DNA of 64,000 nt from Rhipidocladum racemiflorum (taxonomy: Eukaryota > Streptophyta > Magnoliopsida > Poales > Poaceae), in contig CM070577.1 of the NCBI GenBank assembly GCA_036346355.1, positions 45,766,309 to 45,830,308 on the forward strand, written 5' to 3'. Both the position numbers and the translations under genes were made by a program. This document shows, piece after piece, positions 34,914 through 46,473 of this stretch (position 1 is the first letter of the stretch; each line of letters opens with the position of its first letter). The notes under the pieces were generated by a model. It saw only the letters and a program-made list of their open reading frames with translations, was not told the origin of the DNA and made no database searches.

Positions 34914-35540
34914 CTATGGTAGTCGAAGAAGCGGTGTCCTCATCGAGATCGACTCCTCACGGATCTGGCTCGTAGCTCGAGTAATCGCTCCGGTCCGGTC
35001 CGTACAAAGTCATCTCCAGCTCGTCAATCCTTCGCAGAAGATGTGCCACATACTCTTGAGCTTCCGCCATCCGTTTCTTCTCTGCCGTGATCTCCTTGCG
35101 GGCCTTCAGTAGCTCCTTGCTTGTATTATCTAGTACATCCTCCTGGCGGCGACAAATCGTGCCAAGCTGTGTAACCGTGGCATCCTCATCACGAATCGCC
35201 GGTCGAGAAGGTTATCGCTCTTGCGGATGGTAACGGAACACCGTACTCTCCAACTCTCGGCGAGATACGGGTAATGTGCCGCATTGCTCGTCGTGATACT
35301 TCTTGGATACCCATCTGCATTGTAGATCTCCGGCAAAGGCAGCTGTATCGCCGATTGCCTGGCCCTTTTTCCTAAAGGTGTACCTCAATCCTCACGTCAC
35401 AAGCCTTGATCAATCCCGCTTGTCCGATCACTTCCACTTGGTATTGGGGCTTCTCAAAATCTCCGAGAGTCTCAGAGCATATGCCAAAGTTCCGCGGCGT
35501 GACCAACTCCCAGATCAACGTGGTTGAACTCTTCCTCCAT
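34914..35540 (-). pseudogene. Pre-gag ORF of E element with C-terminal coiled coil (broken)
   Basis: It lies between the PBS and gag, in the same sense. A likely start MEEEFNH is at 35540. The best open block is 35130-35336 (PEIYNADGYPRSITTSN...). Further on, in a neighbouring frame, runs ELLKARKEITAEKKRMAEAQ and then RRIDELEMTLYGPD (about 35000-35110), with heptad-like hydrophobic spacing. Roughly 200 codons in total with several frame breaks. No homology is recognised. Additional ORFs between the 5' LTR and gag are known in some plant elements, but their role is unclear. Confidence 0.55.
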
Positions 35541-35742
35541 CTGTCACAAGAGTGCTTTACGTAAGAACTCGGAATCTTTAAATTGTGACAAGGTAAGGGA
35601 AAATTTCAGCAAGAGACAAGAGAAGAGAGAAGGGGATAAGTCGAGATGTCATTTCTTGTCTTCACAAATTTTTAGCTTTAGAAAATAGGTTTTATCCTCA
35701 CTATGACCATTCTAGCTTAGGGTTGAGCCTACAGTCAAGTAT

Positions 35743-35754
35743 GGCTCGATACCA
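35743..35754 (-). other. Primer-binding site of E element (degenerate)
   Basis: Minus strand TGGTATCGAGCC, four bases inside the 5' LTR. It resembles the initiator-Met PBS TGGTATCAGAGC with CAG/CGA disagreement. The following CATACTTGACTGTAGG is typical leader sequence. Confidence 0.7.
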
Positions 35755-35758
35755 CCTC

Positions 35759-38700
35759 TGTCGGACCCCGAATTTGCAAATCCGGACCCTCGTGTATTCA
35801 GCACTAGTCCAGGAACGCGCTAGTGCACACAGTCTTAACATCGGTATATATCACAATCCTACCAAACGATACTATCAAAGTACTTTATTTAAATAATCAA
35901 AGGGTTACTCGACCTTATGGCCAAGTTACAAATATATGCCTTGCAAGGCGAAACTTATTAAAAGAGAAATAACAGCGGAAAATCAAATAAACTTAGTGGC
36001 GCCATCCAAGATACCACAGGCAACCGATCGGGCTCGCATCCCTAAGTAGACGGGTCCTCTTGGAACTCCTCCTCCGAAATCAGGCGTAGTCTCCTCTTCA
36101 ACTGGTATTGTGTTGAGGCAAGGGTGAGTACTTGGTACTCAAAGCAAGTCATGCACGTAATGCAAGCTAATATACTATATGCATGGCTTGGTACAAAGGA
36201 ATAGCTCAGGGTATATTTGCGATGTGACTTTTGACAAGTAATAAAAGTAGATTCGAAAGCAAAGAGAAATAAGTAAAGCATAAATAACTTTTCAAGAAGT
36301 TTAACAAACATTTTTCCCATCCTAAACCATATTTCCATCATCTTCCTTGTTAAACCAACCCATCTTTTCAAAACCAAGTTATTTTCAGAAAGTCTACCCC
36401 TTGACTGTAATTCCCGAGCATTGTCCAGTACCGTGGACTCGGCTATTCAAATAGATTCTATACTCTGCAGAGGTTATGCACTTTACCCACAAGATACAGT
36501 CAAACACCACAAAGGCGAGTTCAGTAACAAAGCCTTTCTAAGCCTCAAACAACACAGTGGTCCTCTCCAGACGTGCTCTACACCATCCCTTCCCTTAGCC
36601 AAGGCGAAGTATGGGACCAACACACCGTTAGATGGGTACCTGGCCACGACCACGATACGCTCCCCGTACAATCACACAAACGGTGTAATCGACACCTGAG
36701 GCTCCACAAGTGAGTCCTTAGCGACTTAGTCAACTAGGGCCGTCCCATTCCAGCCATGTGGTTGCAAGTATGACCCGGTTCAAAGGCTTGCAAGGTTAAG
36801 TCCTTAGAGTGACCAGGGCAAGACTACCTAAAACCAAATCAACATTCCTAACGCCACAATCGCCCAATTGATTACTCTTGCCACATGCCCTGGCCGAAAC
36901 TGCTTTATCAAACCCCGCTTGATTACCATGCACCACGTGCGTCAACATCACATGATACTTTTCCAAAACAGGTTCAATATATCATTAAGTCCATATTAGC
37001 ATTTGATTGTCCAAAATCATGTCATGAGCACGAAAGGTGTCTAAGCAAAGATACTACAAACGGTCTAAACCCATGTTGGCAATTTAATAATGTCCAACTA
37101 GTAAACCACAACTAGGGTGACAAAGGGTCATGGCACATACTTAAGTAATCAAGGTGTCATATAGCAAATTGGTATTTATCTAACCCCCATGTTTAAACAA
37201 AGTATCTTTCTAATTGAACTAGCATGCAATAGTTTAAATCAAAATAGATTTCAAATAGGATCAATATGGTCAAAGCACAACTTGCCTTCAAAAAGTACTT
37301 GCTCTTGGTCTTGAGTTGGATCCCGAGTCAACACTTCTCCTTCGAATCCTTAGGCACTTCAACGTCTACTCGTAAAGCGTGCAAATAGCAAATACACAAA
37401 TAAACACTAGGAAAAAGATCCCAAAACTCCAAATAAAATCCATAAACAGAGAGAACATAATTTTCTGGATTTTTAGAAACTGGAATCAATCAAATTCGAG
37501 TTAAAGCATAAAAGTTATGATTATTTAAAGTTTAAATAATCAATTAAATAATTTTGCAGAGAAAACTTTAGTCCAAAAATTAAATAAAATTCATATTTAG
37601 GTAGAGCTCATTTTTCTACAAATTTAGAAATTTGAATCACTCAAATCGGAGTTGAAACGCAAAAGTTATAAGCGTTTGAAGTTTGAATCTAAATTTTGAA
37701 TCAATATTTCGAATTAATAAATCATTTTCTTTTCGGAAATTAATTATTGCGCCAGCATGGACACGTGTCAGCTCCTCGATTGGCTGGTGACGCGTCACCG
37801 GTCCATGGACTTGGTCCACGCCGGCTCGGGTCCACGGTGGACTCGGTCCCACGGCTCCACGTGAGACCCGACATGTGGGTCCACTCGGGTGACGTCATTC
37901 TTGGCGTCGACACTTCTTTGGGACACCGGCCGACAGCGAGCCCGCCATGACGCGTCATCGTGGACGTCCATGGTGCAGCTTTGGCCGGGCCGACATGCGG
38001 GCCTGGCGTGTCGAGACACGCTTCATGCGCGGGCGCCGATCGCTACCGATCACGCGCAGTTGGCCTTACGCCACGTGGCTAGATCTAGGCCGTTGATTTG
38101 AAAATCAACGGCCCATTGGATCTGGTGTTACGCGTTTGGGGTGAACGCAGTTAATCTGGACCGTTGGATTTAGATCCAATGGTTGAGATTGGATCTAGAG
38201 ATCGTGAACGAAACCTCACCGTCGCGATGACGCGTGGCAAGATCTCGGATCGTGCGATCTTGATCGGACCATTTGAGATAGCTTCGAGCGACGGCAATGG
38301 CGTCGGCGGCTTGCGGCCGGGCCGATGACGATGACACGCTGACGACGCGCTGCAGAGCCCCTCCGGCGAAGTGGATGGTAGGCAGGTGCGCCTTTGACGC
38401 AAGGGATCTGATCTGGGGTCAACGTCGGCGGAGGATGGCGACGGTGATGGCGAACGGCGCAGCCGCGGCGGAGTGCTTTACCAACTCCGGCGAGCAATAG
38501 CGGCGAGACGGTGGGGATCCTAGCGGCGTGAGCTAGGGTTTCGGACCGGCGTGGGATGGCGATCCTCGGTGCGATCCGGCATTAAATAGCCGGAGGCGTG
38601 CTCGGCGGAACCCTAGTCGGTCCACGGCGGCTTCATCGGCGGAGTCCGGCTCGGACTCGGCGGAGACGACGCAATCGCAGCCGTCCCACGTGGCGCGATC

Positions 38701-39197
38701 AACGGCCCCCGATCGCACGGGGCGCGATCGGATCTGGGCCGGATACGGCTCGGTCGGGTCGGCGGATCTCGGCCGTTGGATCTTGATCCAACGGTTGGGA
38801 TTGATTAGGGTTAGGAGTGGGTTCGGTCGAGTCACGTGGCTCGGGTCGGACTCGAACACGAGTCTGACTCGGGCTCGGTCGGATGAACAGTACTTGACCC
38901 GAGTTTGATTTTCCAGCGATTTAATATTTAAAATAATTCCTAGTAATTCATTTAATCCATTAAAAATAGCAAATGACTCAGAAAAATTCCAGAAAAATTC
39001 TGGAAAATACTTTGGATCATTTTGGACTCAAATAAAATATTTCCAACAAAAATTTATTTGCAAAATTAGATTCTTCAATTATTTCAAAATGGAATAAATT
39101 CAAATAAATTCCAAATAAATTCCAGAAAATTCCAAAAATTCACCAAAGTGCCAAATCACACATGAGTTTAGGAAAAGTAAAATTTTGGGGTGTTACA
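35759..39197 (-). mobile_element. E element 5' LTR (right)
   Basis: TGTCGGACCCCG to GGGGTGTTACA, 3439 bp, co-linear with the left LTR over its whole length. It contains a perfect 26-nt inverted repeat (38088-38113; arms GGCCGTTGATTT and AAATCAACGGCC, centre GA), which is damaged in the left LTR. It also has a second hairpin (38773-38794; arms CCGTTGGATC and GATCCAACGG). Confidence 0.93.
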
Positions 39198-41167
39198 CCT
39201 TGCGCCCCCACAAGTCCTAGCCGCCCCCCACACCTCCCCACCTCCTCCTTGTGGCGCCTCCACCTCCCCATTGCTCCCCTTTGCTCCACCACCTCTCCAC
39301 CACCTCTCCTCCTCCCTTGCTGCCCCTAGGGGAGTTATCCACCTCCACACCTCAAAGATCCATCCGTTGGAGTGCTCCGCGACGAGGAGATCCGGCGGGA
39401 TTGGAGCGAGAAAGGAGATCGCGCGAACCGGGAGGAGATCTATTGGGTTTTCGTGCGTTGGGCAAAGGTATGGCCATGGGAATCCTTGGGGTTGGTCTAG
39501 GTACTGTTATAAGGGTGTTTATCAAGTTTTTAGATCAATTGGTGGTGCTGGATTTGAGTAGATTGGATTAGATCTAGAAGTTGCCATGTTCTCTGTTTCG
39601 GGCAGCATGAGCAGTCGACCTAGGGCTCGGTTTTTTTGCCAATTTATATTAGGAATCTGGTCGTACGGATGTTGAAGAAGTTGTAGAAAATTTCATTATC
39701 TTTCCGTGGATATAAAGAACATTAAATTCCGCCCTGCCGTTTGAAAGTTATGGCTGTTTTACCGAGTGTGTTAAAATCTGTGACGTGATTGGAACAGATC
39801 ACGGTATTTTGTAGATTAAACAACTTTAGAGTCCGAATCAGTCTTTCCCTATACCTAGAAAAAGTTGGGAAATTTCCTAAGCTACGTGAGGATGTACTCG
39901 TTTAATTGATTCAGAGTCTTAGAACCCGAGTTATGCCTTTTGGAATGCTGCTGTCCCGACGGGACAGAACCGCTGTTTTCGGGTTTTGCGAGTAGTTGGC
40001 AATGTCGGGGTAGAAGAGGTTTTGCGTACTATTTTGTGGGCTTGATTGTGAGTGTGTGGTCCCTATGTGCAGGTGGTATGACCCCGGGAGTGCCCTCTAC
40101 GTCTCGCCAATCCGTCGCCGTGGTTGAGGCAAGTGTGTTGTAATGGATAGCGATTTGTATGTTGCTTGTTGAGAATAGATGAAATTGACTACATGATATA
40201 TGATCACTTGCCATGCTTTAATGATTGCCAATGATATGATGAGCATGTTTATTATGTTATGATGCCATGTGTTAATGTACGAGTTAAATATGTTGTTGGC
40301 ATAATTGCATACATGGCATGATACATGGCCCGGGCGGTGAGAAAGTCATAACTAGTCCGGGGAAGGCTGGTGAGAAAGTTATGACTAATCCGGAGAGCCA
40401 TTGAGTAAGTCCTACATCGTGATTCCATCCACGTGGTGTTTGGAAGCGAGGAGTAGGCACCCTCCATCTTCGGGATGGAAGGGGGGAGAGGGTGCACACC
40501 GACGGGTGTGTACTCAACCATACCGGTATGAGTTTCCAGGAGATATGTGCATCGCATTGCATGACATTGCATTGCATAATATGAGGATGATTTATGATGA
40601 TGTCAATGATATGCTTACACTATGAAATGAGATGTGTATGATGTTGTATGTGAAAAGTGGTGATGAAGGTATTGGAATGTATTTCCTTGTTCCATTGCAA
40701 TATACTTGCTGAGTGATGAACTCACGCTTGTGTTTATGTTGTTTTTCTTAGGTACCATGAATCCGACATGCGGGGAAGGGAGCTAGTCACACGTCATCAC
40801 TTAGCATCACCCATTTAAACAATGACATGATAATGAAAGTATTGCCATGAAACTTGGAGTATTGCTTAACCGTGTGCTCGGTCTTATTATTTGATTCGTT
40901 TAGCTCATGAAGTGGTTGAATGCTTTATCCTGGACTTATATTGTTGCTATGTCATTTGTTATTGCTGTTTTAGATGCTTTCCATTATGATATAACTTGTG
41001 ATACTGTTGTTGCTCCTTCAATTCATGTTAAAACAAAGGAGATGCTGCCGAAATCTCGGTTTTTAGCATGTGCGCCTTTGCTGGAATTTTTGTTTAATTG
41101 TGGTATTTAGATGTTGTTTAGCTTATGTTTGGTAGCATTCAGGCATATTAAATGCCGGGGTGTTACA
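39198..41167 (+). mobile_element. B element 5' LTR, part after the E insertion
   Basis: The first five bases are the right CCTTG duplication. The rest matches 45548-47513. Stem-loop at 40492-40513, CATACCGGTATG at 40519-40530, and end GCCGGGGTGTTACA at 41167 followed by the PBS. Confidence 0.92.
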
Positions 41168-41169
41168 GT

Positions 41170-41181
41170 TGGTATCAGAGC
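41170..41181 (+). other. Primer-binding site of B element, initiator-Met type
   Basis: TGGTATCAGAGC two bases after the 5' LTR. Confidence 0.93.
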
Positions 41182-44100
41182 GGGCTGTAGGTCCTTGGAA
41201 TGCGTATTTTTAGTGTCATGCTATGGGGTACAACTAAAATGTGATGTGGAATAACTTAGAAACATGGCTTAGGTCTTAACTAAAATTTTGTCATAGGATA
41301 GCAACATTAAAACTTGCAAAAGTGGTATAACTAATCTAAAATTTGACACACACTGGATGCACAGTAGGAAAGGGTATGGGTATCGTTCCTTTACGCTTAA
41401 ATGTTGTATTTAAGCTATGATGTTGAATGCTTCATTTGATAAAGCATGTTGCTATGTCTATGAGATAAATGATTGAATTGTTCTTATTGTTGTGATAAAG
41501 TGGGGTTTTGGTGCCGAAGGGTTTCGGCCACCTCTCTTATTTCATAGTAAGGGTGAGGTTTAACGGAGTGGCCGGTTAGCGCCATTACCGAAGAACTATT
41601 AACCCCTATAGGAGAAGAGTGCTTACCCTTTTTGTCGTAAATTGGGTAGTTGACTGGAGTCAAATAGAAAAGTTTGGTGGTGGATTCCTTCGGATGTTCG
41701 TTATCGTTCTGTGGTCGGTCTTGGTTGGTTTTCTTGGTTTTAGTTGATGGAAACCAAAAGAAAAGTGTTTGGTATTGGTTTTTCACGGATTGTTCCGTAT
41801 GCGGTGTGTGGTTTTGTCTTCCTTGATTGAAGACGAAGAAGAGGAGTCTAGTGTTGCGCTTCTTTTGGGCGCCTTTCCAGTTTTAATGCTTAGTTTGTTG
41901 ATTTCTTTATGGGGAAGAAGCATTCAAATTTATTCCTGTGTTTGTCTTTCTCCGAGGTTAAAGGAGTTATTGCGGAGTTATGACAGACCTGGCTGTCAGG
42001 GCTGAAGTTCTGTGGCTTTGTAGGAGTAAGTGGTGTTTGATTTCGTTATTTTGCTGGTTTAAGAAAATCATCTTTGAAGAACCCTTCCTGTTTCGTGAAA
42101 GTTTGGAGTTAAGGTTTTATTTGAAAAGGTTTATTTGATCGGTTGGTTCCCTCCTGTGGGAGTCTTTGAGATTTAAAAGTGTTTTGGAGAATTCCTTTGC
42201 ATGACCAAGTTTGGGTTTGTCTCATTGCAATTTTGAGAGTCAAGTTTCCTTACGAATTTGGATGAGTTTTAAAACTAAAATGCTGCAAACAAAGTAAGTA
42301 GTCTTTTGACTGAAATCGTTTTTCCCTAGTAAGAATTGATGTTTAGCATGTTATGTAGTAGGTAACAATGTGGTTTATGGATTGATGTGTTGCTAAGTTA
42401 AATTTTGAGTTGAATCAATTCAATGTGATTAATATCTCTAGCTTGAGAATAAATAGACTACTAGTGTTGTAGTTTACTCTTAGCGAGAATGATTAAATGT
42501 GTTAATGTACATGCTTAGAATCTGTTGCTTTGTTATAAAAGTGCTTATGACCCCCGATAATGTTTAAAAGTTTTAAACCCTGATGCCTAGTTAAAACATT
42601 AAGATGATGTAGACTGCTGTTACCGTTAAAGAAACTTTGCTGGTTGTTTAAAGATGTTCTAATCTAATGGAGTAATAGAGGAATTTAATCGTGTTGCCTA
42701 GTGACTTTAATTTGGAAGTTGATTAGAGTTGCTATTTACGTTGTTGCAAACTACTAGTATATTTGGAAGTATGCAGTTGTGTCCCTTCAATGCTAGTATT
42801 CAATTTATTTTAAATAGTTGGAGTATGTTGTGTGGTGGTAATTTGGTTATCACCTATGTATAGGGTAGCTAAAAGTAATGTTATTGGTTAATGATTATGC
42901 CGTTTGTTGTTATTGATGACTAAGTAGTGGTGGTAATTGTTTAGATTACTTGTTGAAAACCATGGTTAAAATAGAGGAAAATTTTAACATGTTACGATGG
43001 AGTGAGCTTTGGATAATTAACATGATGTACAACTTCATCCTTAATGAATGTATGTCGTAGAATCATATTTACGAACCTTGTCTTGTGGAGGTAATATTTA
43101 CATGTTGAAGTCGCTTGTTAACTGAATAAGTTTCGATTGTCGAGACGTTTACATATAGGTGGTATGAAAGTTATTGGTTGGTCACGCTGAAAGTTTTGTT
43201 GGAGCACTTGTTTCAAATCTAGAATATGATGTTATTTGTTATGTTGGTCAATGGGGATCTTGTTGACTTAGTCTTCGTGGGATGTCTTTTCGTAAGCATC
43301 ATAAACTTTATTTATAAGTATTGGGGAAGATAATAAGAGAAAGAATTTGTTGTGAAGCTTTTGGTTGTATTGTGTTGGGGCTCCTCAGGGAGTAGATAGT
43401 AATTATTGAAGTCTTTTAATGGAAAGCGTAGTGGAGTACTAGAGATGGTTCTTTTTATGCTGAGCTTGTGTTTAAAAGCTTTTGGACTGGTTTGGTTGTT
43501 TGCCATTTTGGTTGAAGGGTTTTCGGTCAAGGTGTTCCATATGCTGTGTTTCAGAGTTTCCCTAAAAACTCGTAGAAATTGGTGCAAATATTTGGTTTTG
43601 GCTAATTTATTTAGTTGGTGCTATGAGTATGGATTTTCACCCCAAAAGTTTTTGAGTCGATCGCGCCCTTTCGCGTTCGCACTGACTTATCTTTGGAATT
43701 AATTTTAAAAGGAAGCAGATGGTCATAAAGGGTTGTGTTGGAAACTTTTGAGTTAAGCCCTTGATGTGCAACGCTGTTTGGCTAGAGTTGGAGTCATTTG
43801 GAAAATGTGTCTGGTGTGCGGATGTTTCACAAGTCTGGTTTTTATGAATGTTTCATAAGTGAATCTGGTTAGTGAAGAGTTTTCTTTTGGGATTGAGTTT
43901 CCCTCTCTTTTGATAAAATTTATGGCGGTTGTGTGTGCAGATGTTTGACTTTGGAGTCGATGTTCTGTTCCAAAGGGTTGAGTTTGATTTTTGCAAGGTT
44001 TTGCAAGGTTAGTTTTAAATGGATGTTGGGTTTTCTCACGATGTGGTGTTTTGTTGATTAACGTTGTTGCCGTCATAGTCTATATGATTTAGCGCAACCG

Positions 44101-45265
44101 TCAGTGTTATGTGTATTTCAATCATGTGATACCGAGGAAGAAGTCTTTTGGTGAATGACTTTTCGGTATTGTTGTTACATGATGAATGAATGATGAAAAG
44201 TAAACAGGACATCGTTTTTAGATGTTAAATGATAAAAGAGTCGTTGAGCCGGGTCGGTGAGAAAGTCATACATGGAGATGTGACTATTCCGGAGTGCTGA
44301 AGAATGTGCATTCTTGTCATGAAACGAGTTTTCCCTTGCTTTCTAGTATGAAAAGAAACAATGAAGAATTTCTGGTATTGGTTGTGGTGAAGGGATTTGT
44401 GTTTCCTTTGCGTTTTGGCTTAGGAAATTAAAATGAATACTCTCTAGTTGTTGTCGAATCCTTTCCAAAGTGGTTTTAACGCTTTGGGGTTTGAGTGTTG
44501 GATGAGGGCCACTTGGGATCATGTTATGGTTGAGCTCACTCAATGATTGTGCTCTTTATCGTGGTCCTTTGAGTGGAAGGTTGTGTATGACTCAATGCAA
44601 ACCTTCGTGGAGAATTGTGTCGTGAGGTGTTCCTCAGTAGGGTTGATTACATTTTGAGTGGACCACTTGGTGGTTGCTAGTGATCGTTTTTCCTTTTGAA
44701 GTGTATTGGTGCTTTTGTCGTTGGGCAAGAAGCAAGTTGTGTCAAACCGCAGAGGAACGTTCGGTCGTTTCTGTTACGCGAGTCTTACGGATCCTGGTTA
44801 AAGTAGGTTGTTCATTCTGTGGTAATCTTAGAGCATTGTGTCTCTCCTGCTTCGCGTCGTCTTGAGTACAAGGAACCATAGAAGGGAGGTTGGTACCGTG
44901 TTTTTCTGGAGAGTAGCCTGAGTTAAAGGGATCGGGCACTTCAGTGCCAAGGAATGCTTAGAACGAGGAGTATGAGACCATTTTCCTGCGTGGTCTGTTT
45001 GGGATTTTATCCTATCACTTGGGTCATGCTGAGGCCTTGTTTGAGTGCTTTGTGTTTCAATGTTGAGTAAAGTTCTCGCAAGTTTTTTTTTATTGTGAGT
45101 TATCGTTAGAGCTGTCAGTCTTTGATCCTTAGCTCCTTGCCTCTGAGTGCTGGCTGGTGCAAAGCGTAGAGGCTTCCAAGCGGGTTCTGAGGCGTGAACC
45201 ATAACTCCCTTTGGTTTGGTTGTTTGCGAAGTGGCGTGTCTCGGATTCGGGGTCGAATCCTGTTG

Positions 45266-45278
45266 AAGGGGGGAAGAA
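45266..45278 (+). other. Polypurine tract of B element
   Basis: AAGGGGGGAAGAA directly before TGTGACAC of the 3' LTR. Confidence 0.87.
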
Positions 45279-45813
45279 TGTGACACTACGGAATGGTGTG
45301 ACATTATTTAATATGAATGATAAGGTCAAAAACTTTATGAAATATGGTATTGGAGGTTAAAACCATATGATAGGAGGCTTAATAGCGTTTCCGGGCCGTT
45401 TCCGGGGTTTTGGGCCTTTCCGGGGGAGTTTGGGCCTAAAGGAAAGGGTCGTCGGCTTTGGTGGGATGGAGTTTGAGTCCTAATAGGAGTAGGAGACCTG
45501 GTTGGGGGCCTCCCCCAGCCCCTTTAGACTTCCACCCCCTGCCCTTGCGCCCCCACAAGTCCTAGCCGCCCCCCACACCTCCCCACCTCCTCCTTGTGGC
45601 GCCTCCACCTCCCCCATTGCTCCCCTTTGCTCCACCACCTCTCCACCACCTATCCTCCTCCCTTGCTGCCCCTAGGGGAGTTCTCCACCTCCACACCTCA
45701 AATATGCATCCGTTTGAGCGCTCTGCGACGAGGAGATCCGGCGGTATTGGAGCGAGGAAGGAGATCGCGCGAACCGGGAGGAGATCTATTGGGTTTTCGT
45801 GCGTTGGGCAAAG

Positions 45814-46417
45814 GTATGGCCATGGGAATCCTTGGGGTTGGTCTAGGTACTGTTCTAAGGGTGTTTATCAAGTTTTTAGATCAATTGGTGGTGCTGGATT
45901 TGAGTAGATTGGATTAGATCTAGAAGTTGCCACGTTCTCTGTTTCGGGCAGCATGAGCAGTCGACCTAGGGTTCGGTTTTTCGCCAATTTAGATTCGGAA
46001 TCTGGTCGTACGAATGTTGAAGAAGTTGTAGATAATTTCATTATATTTCTGTGGATATAAAGAACTTTAAATTCCACCCAGCCGTTTGAAAGTTATGGCT
46101 GTTTTACCGAGCGTGTTAAAATCTTTGACGTGATTGGAACAGATCACGGTTTTTTGTAGATTAAACAACTTTTGAGTCCGAATCAGTCTTTCCCTATACC
46201 TAGAAACAGTTGGGAAATTTCCTAAGATACGCGACGATGTACTCGTTTAATTGATTCGGAGTTTTAGAACCCGAGTTTTGCCTTTTGGAAGGCTGCTGTC
46301 CCGACGGGACAGAACCGCTGTTTTCGGGTTTTGCGAGTAGTTGGCAATGTCGGGGTAGATGAGGGTTTACGTACTGTTTTGTGGGCTTGATTGTGAGTGT
46401 GTGGTCCCTATGTGCAG
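45814..46417 (+). promoter_or_regulatory. Putative intron 1 inside the B LTR
   Basis: CAAAG|GTATGG at the left and CCTATGTGCAG|GTGG at the right, 604 bp. The same pair is present at 591-604 bp spacing in the A, D and H LTRs. Inferred from conserved sites only. Confidence 0.5.
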
Positions 46418-46473
46418 GTGGTATGACCCCGGGAGTGCCCTCTATGTCTCGCCAATCCGTCGCCGTGGTTGAG

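Larger units (their letters stand above)
26669..39197 (-). mobile_element. E element, full-length Ty3/gypsy chromovirus-like retrotransposon, TSD CCTTG
   Basis: 12.5 kb on the minus strand. Right LTR 35759-39197 is the 5' LTR and left LTR 26669-30103 the 3' LTR. CCTTG flanks both ends (26664-26668, 39198-39202). Between them are a PBS, a pre-gag open region, gag, protease, RT, RNase H and integrase in Ty3/gypsy order, then a PPT. The coding region is broken by many frameshifts, yet motifs are intact locally. It is the innermost member of the nest and so the most recent insertion. Confidence 0.95.
41168..45278 (+). mobile_element. B element internal region, 4.1 kb, noncoding
   Basis: No gag, protease, RT or integrase motif is seen on either strand. 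The open frames are short and not shared with D or C, except one conserved stretch around 41795-41875 (GTCTTCC..GAAGAC then GAAGAGG, also at 11580, 12530 and 49230 reversed). A copy of the LTR box GGTCGGTGAGAAAGTCAT occurs at 44252. The 3' end has GGCACTTCAGTGCC (44935) and a PPT. This is a cis-acting-only body, as in LARDs. Confidence 0.85.

Noticed and set aside
39190..39571. Pro/Ser/Arg-rich open frames of 100-170 codons in the C-rich part of the LTRs (also 3549-4064, 6134-6418, 16110-16597, 45594-45917)
   Set aside because: They come from C-rich, low-complexity LTR DNA, occur in several frames and both strands at once, and frames are not kept between LTR copies.
40067..40143. Recurrent peptide GVTPGVPSTSRQSV in every LTR as a possible small protein
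   Set aside because: It spans the putative small exon, but joining it to the next exon (GTACCATGA) gives an immediate stop, and the upstream frame differs between LTRs. Nucleotide conservation around splice-like sites explains it better.
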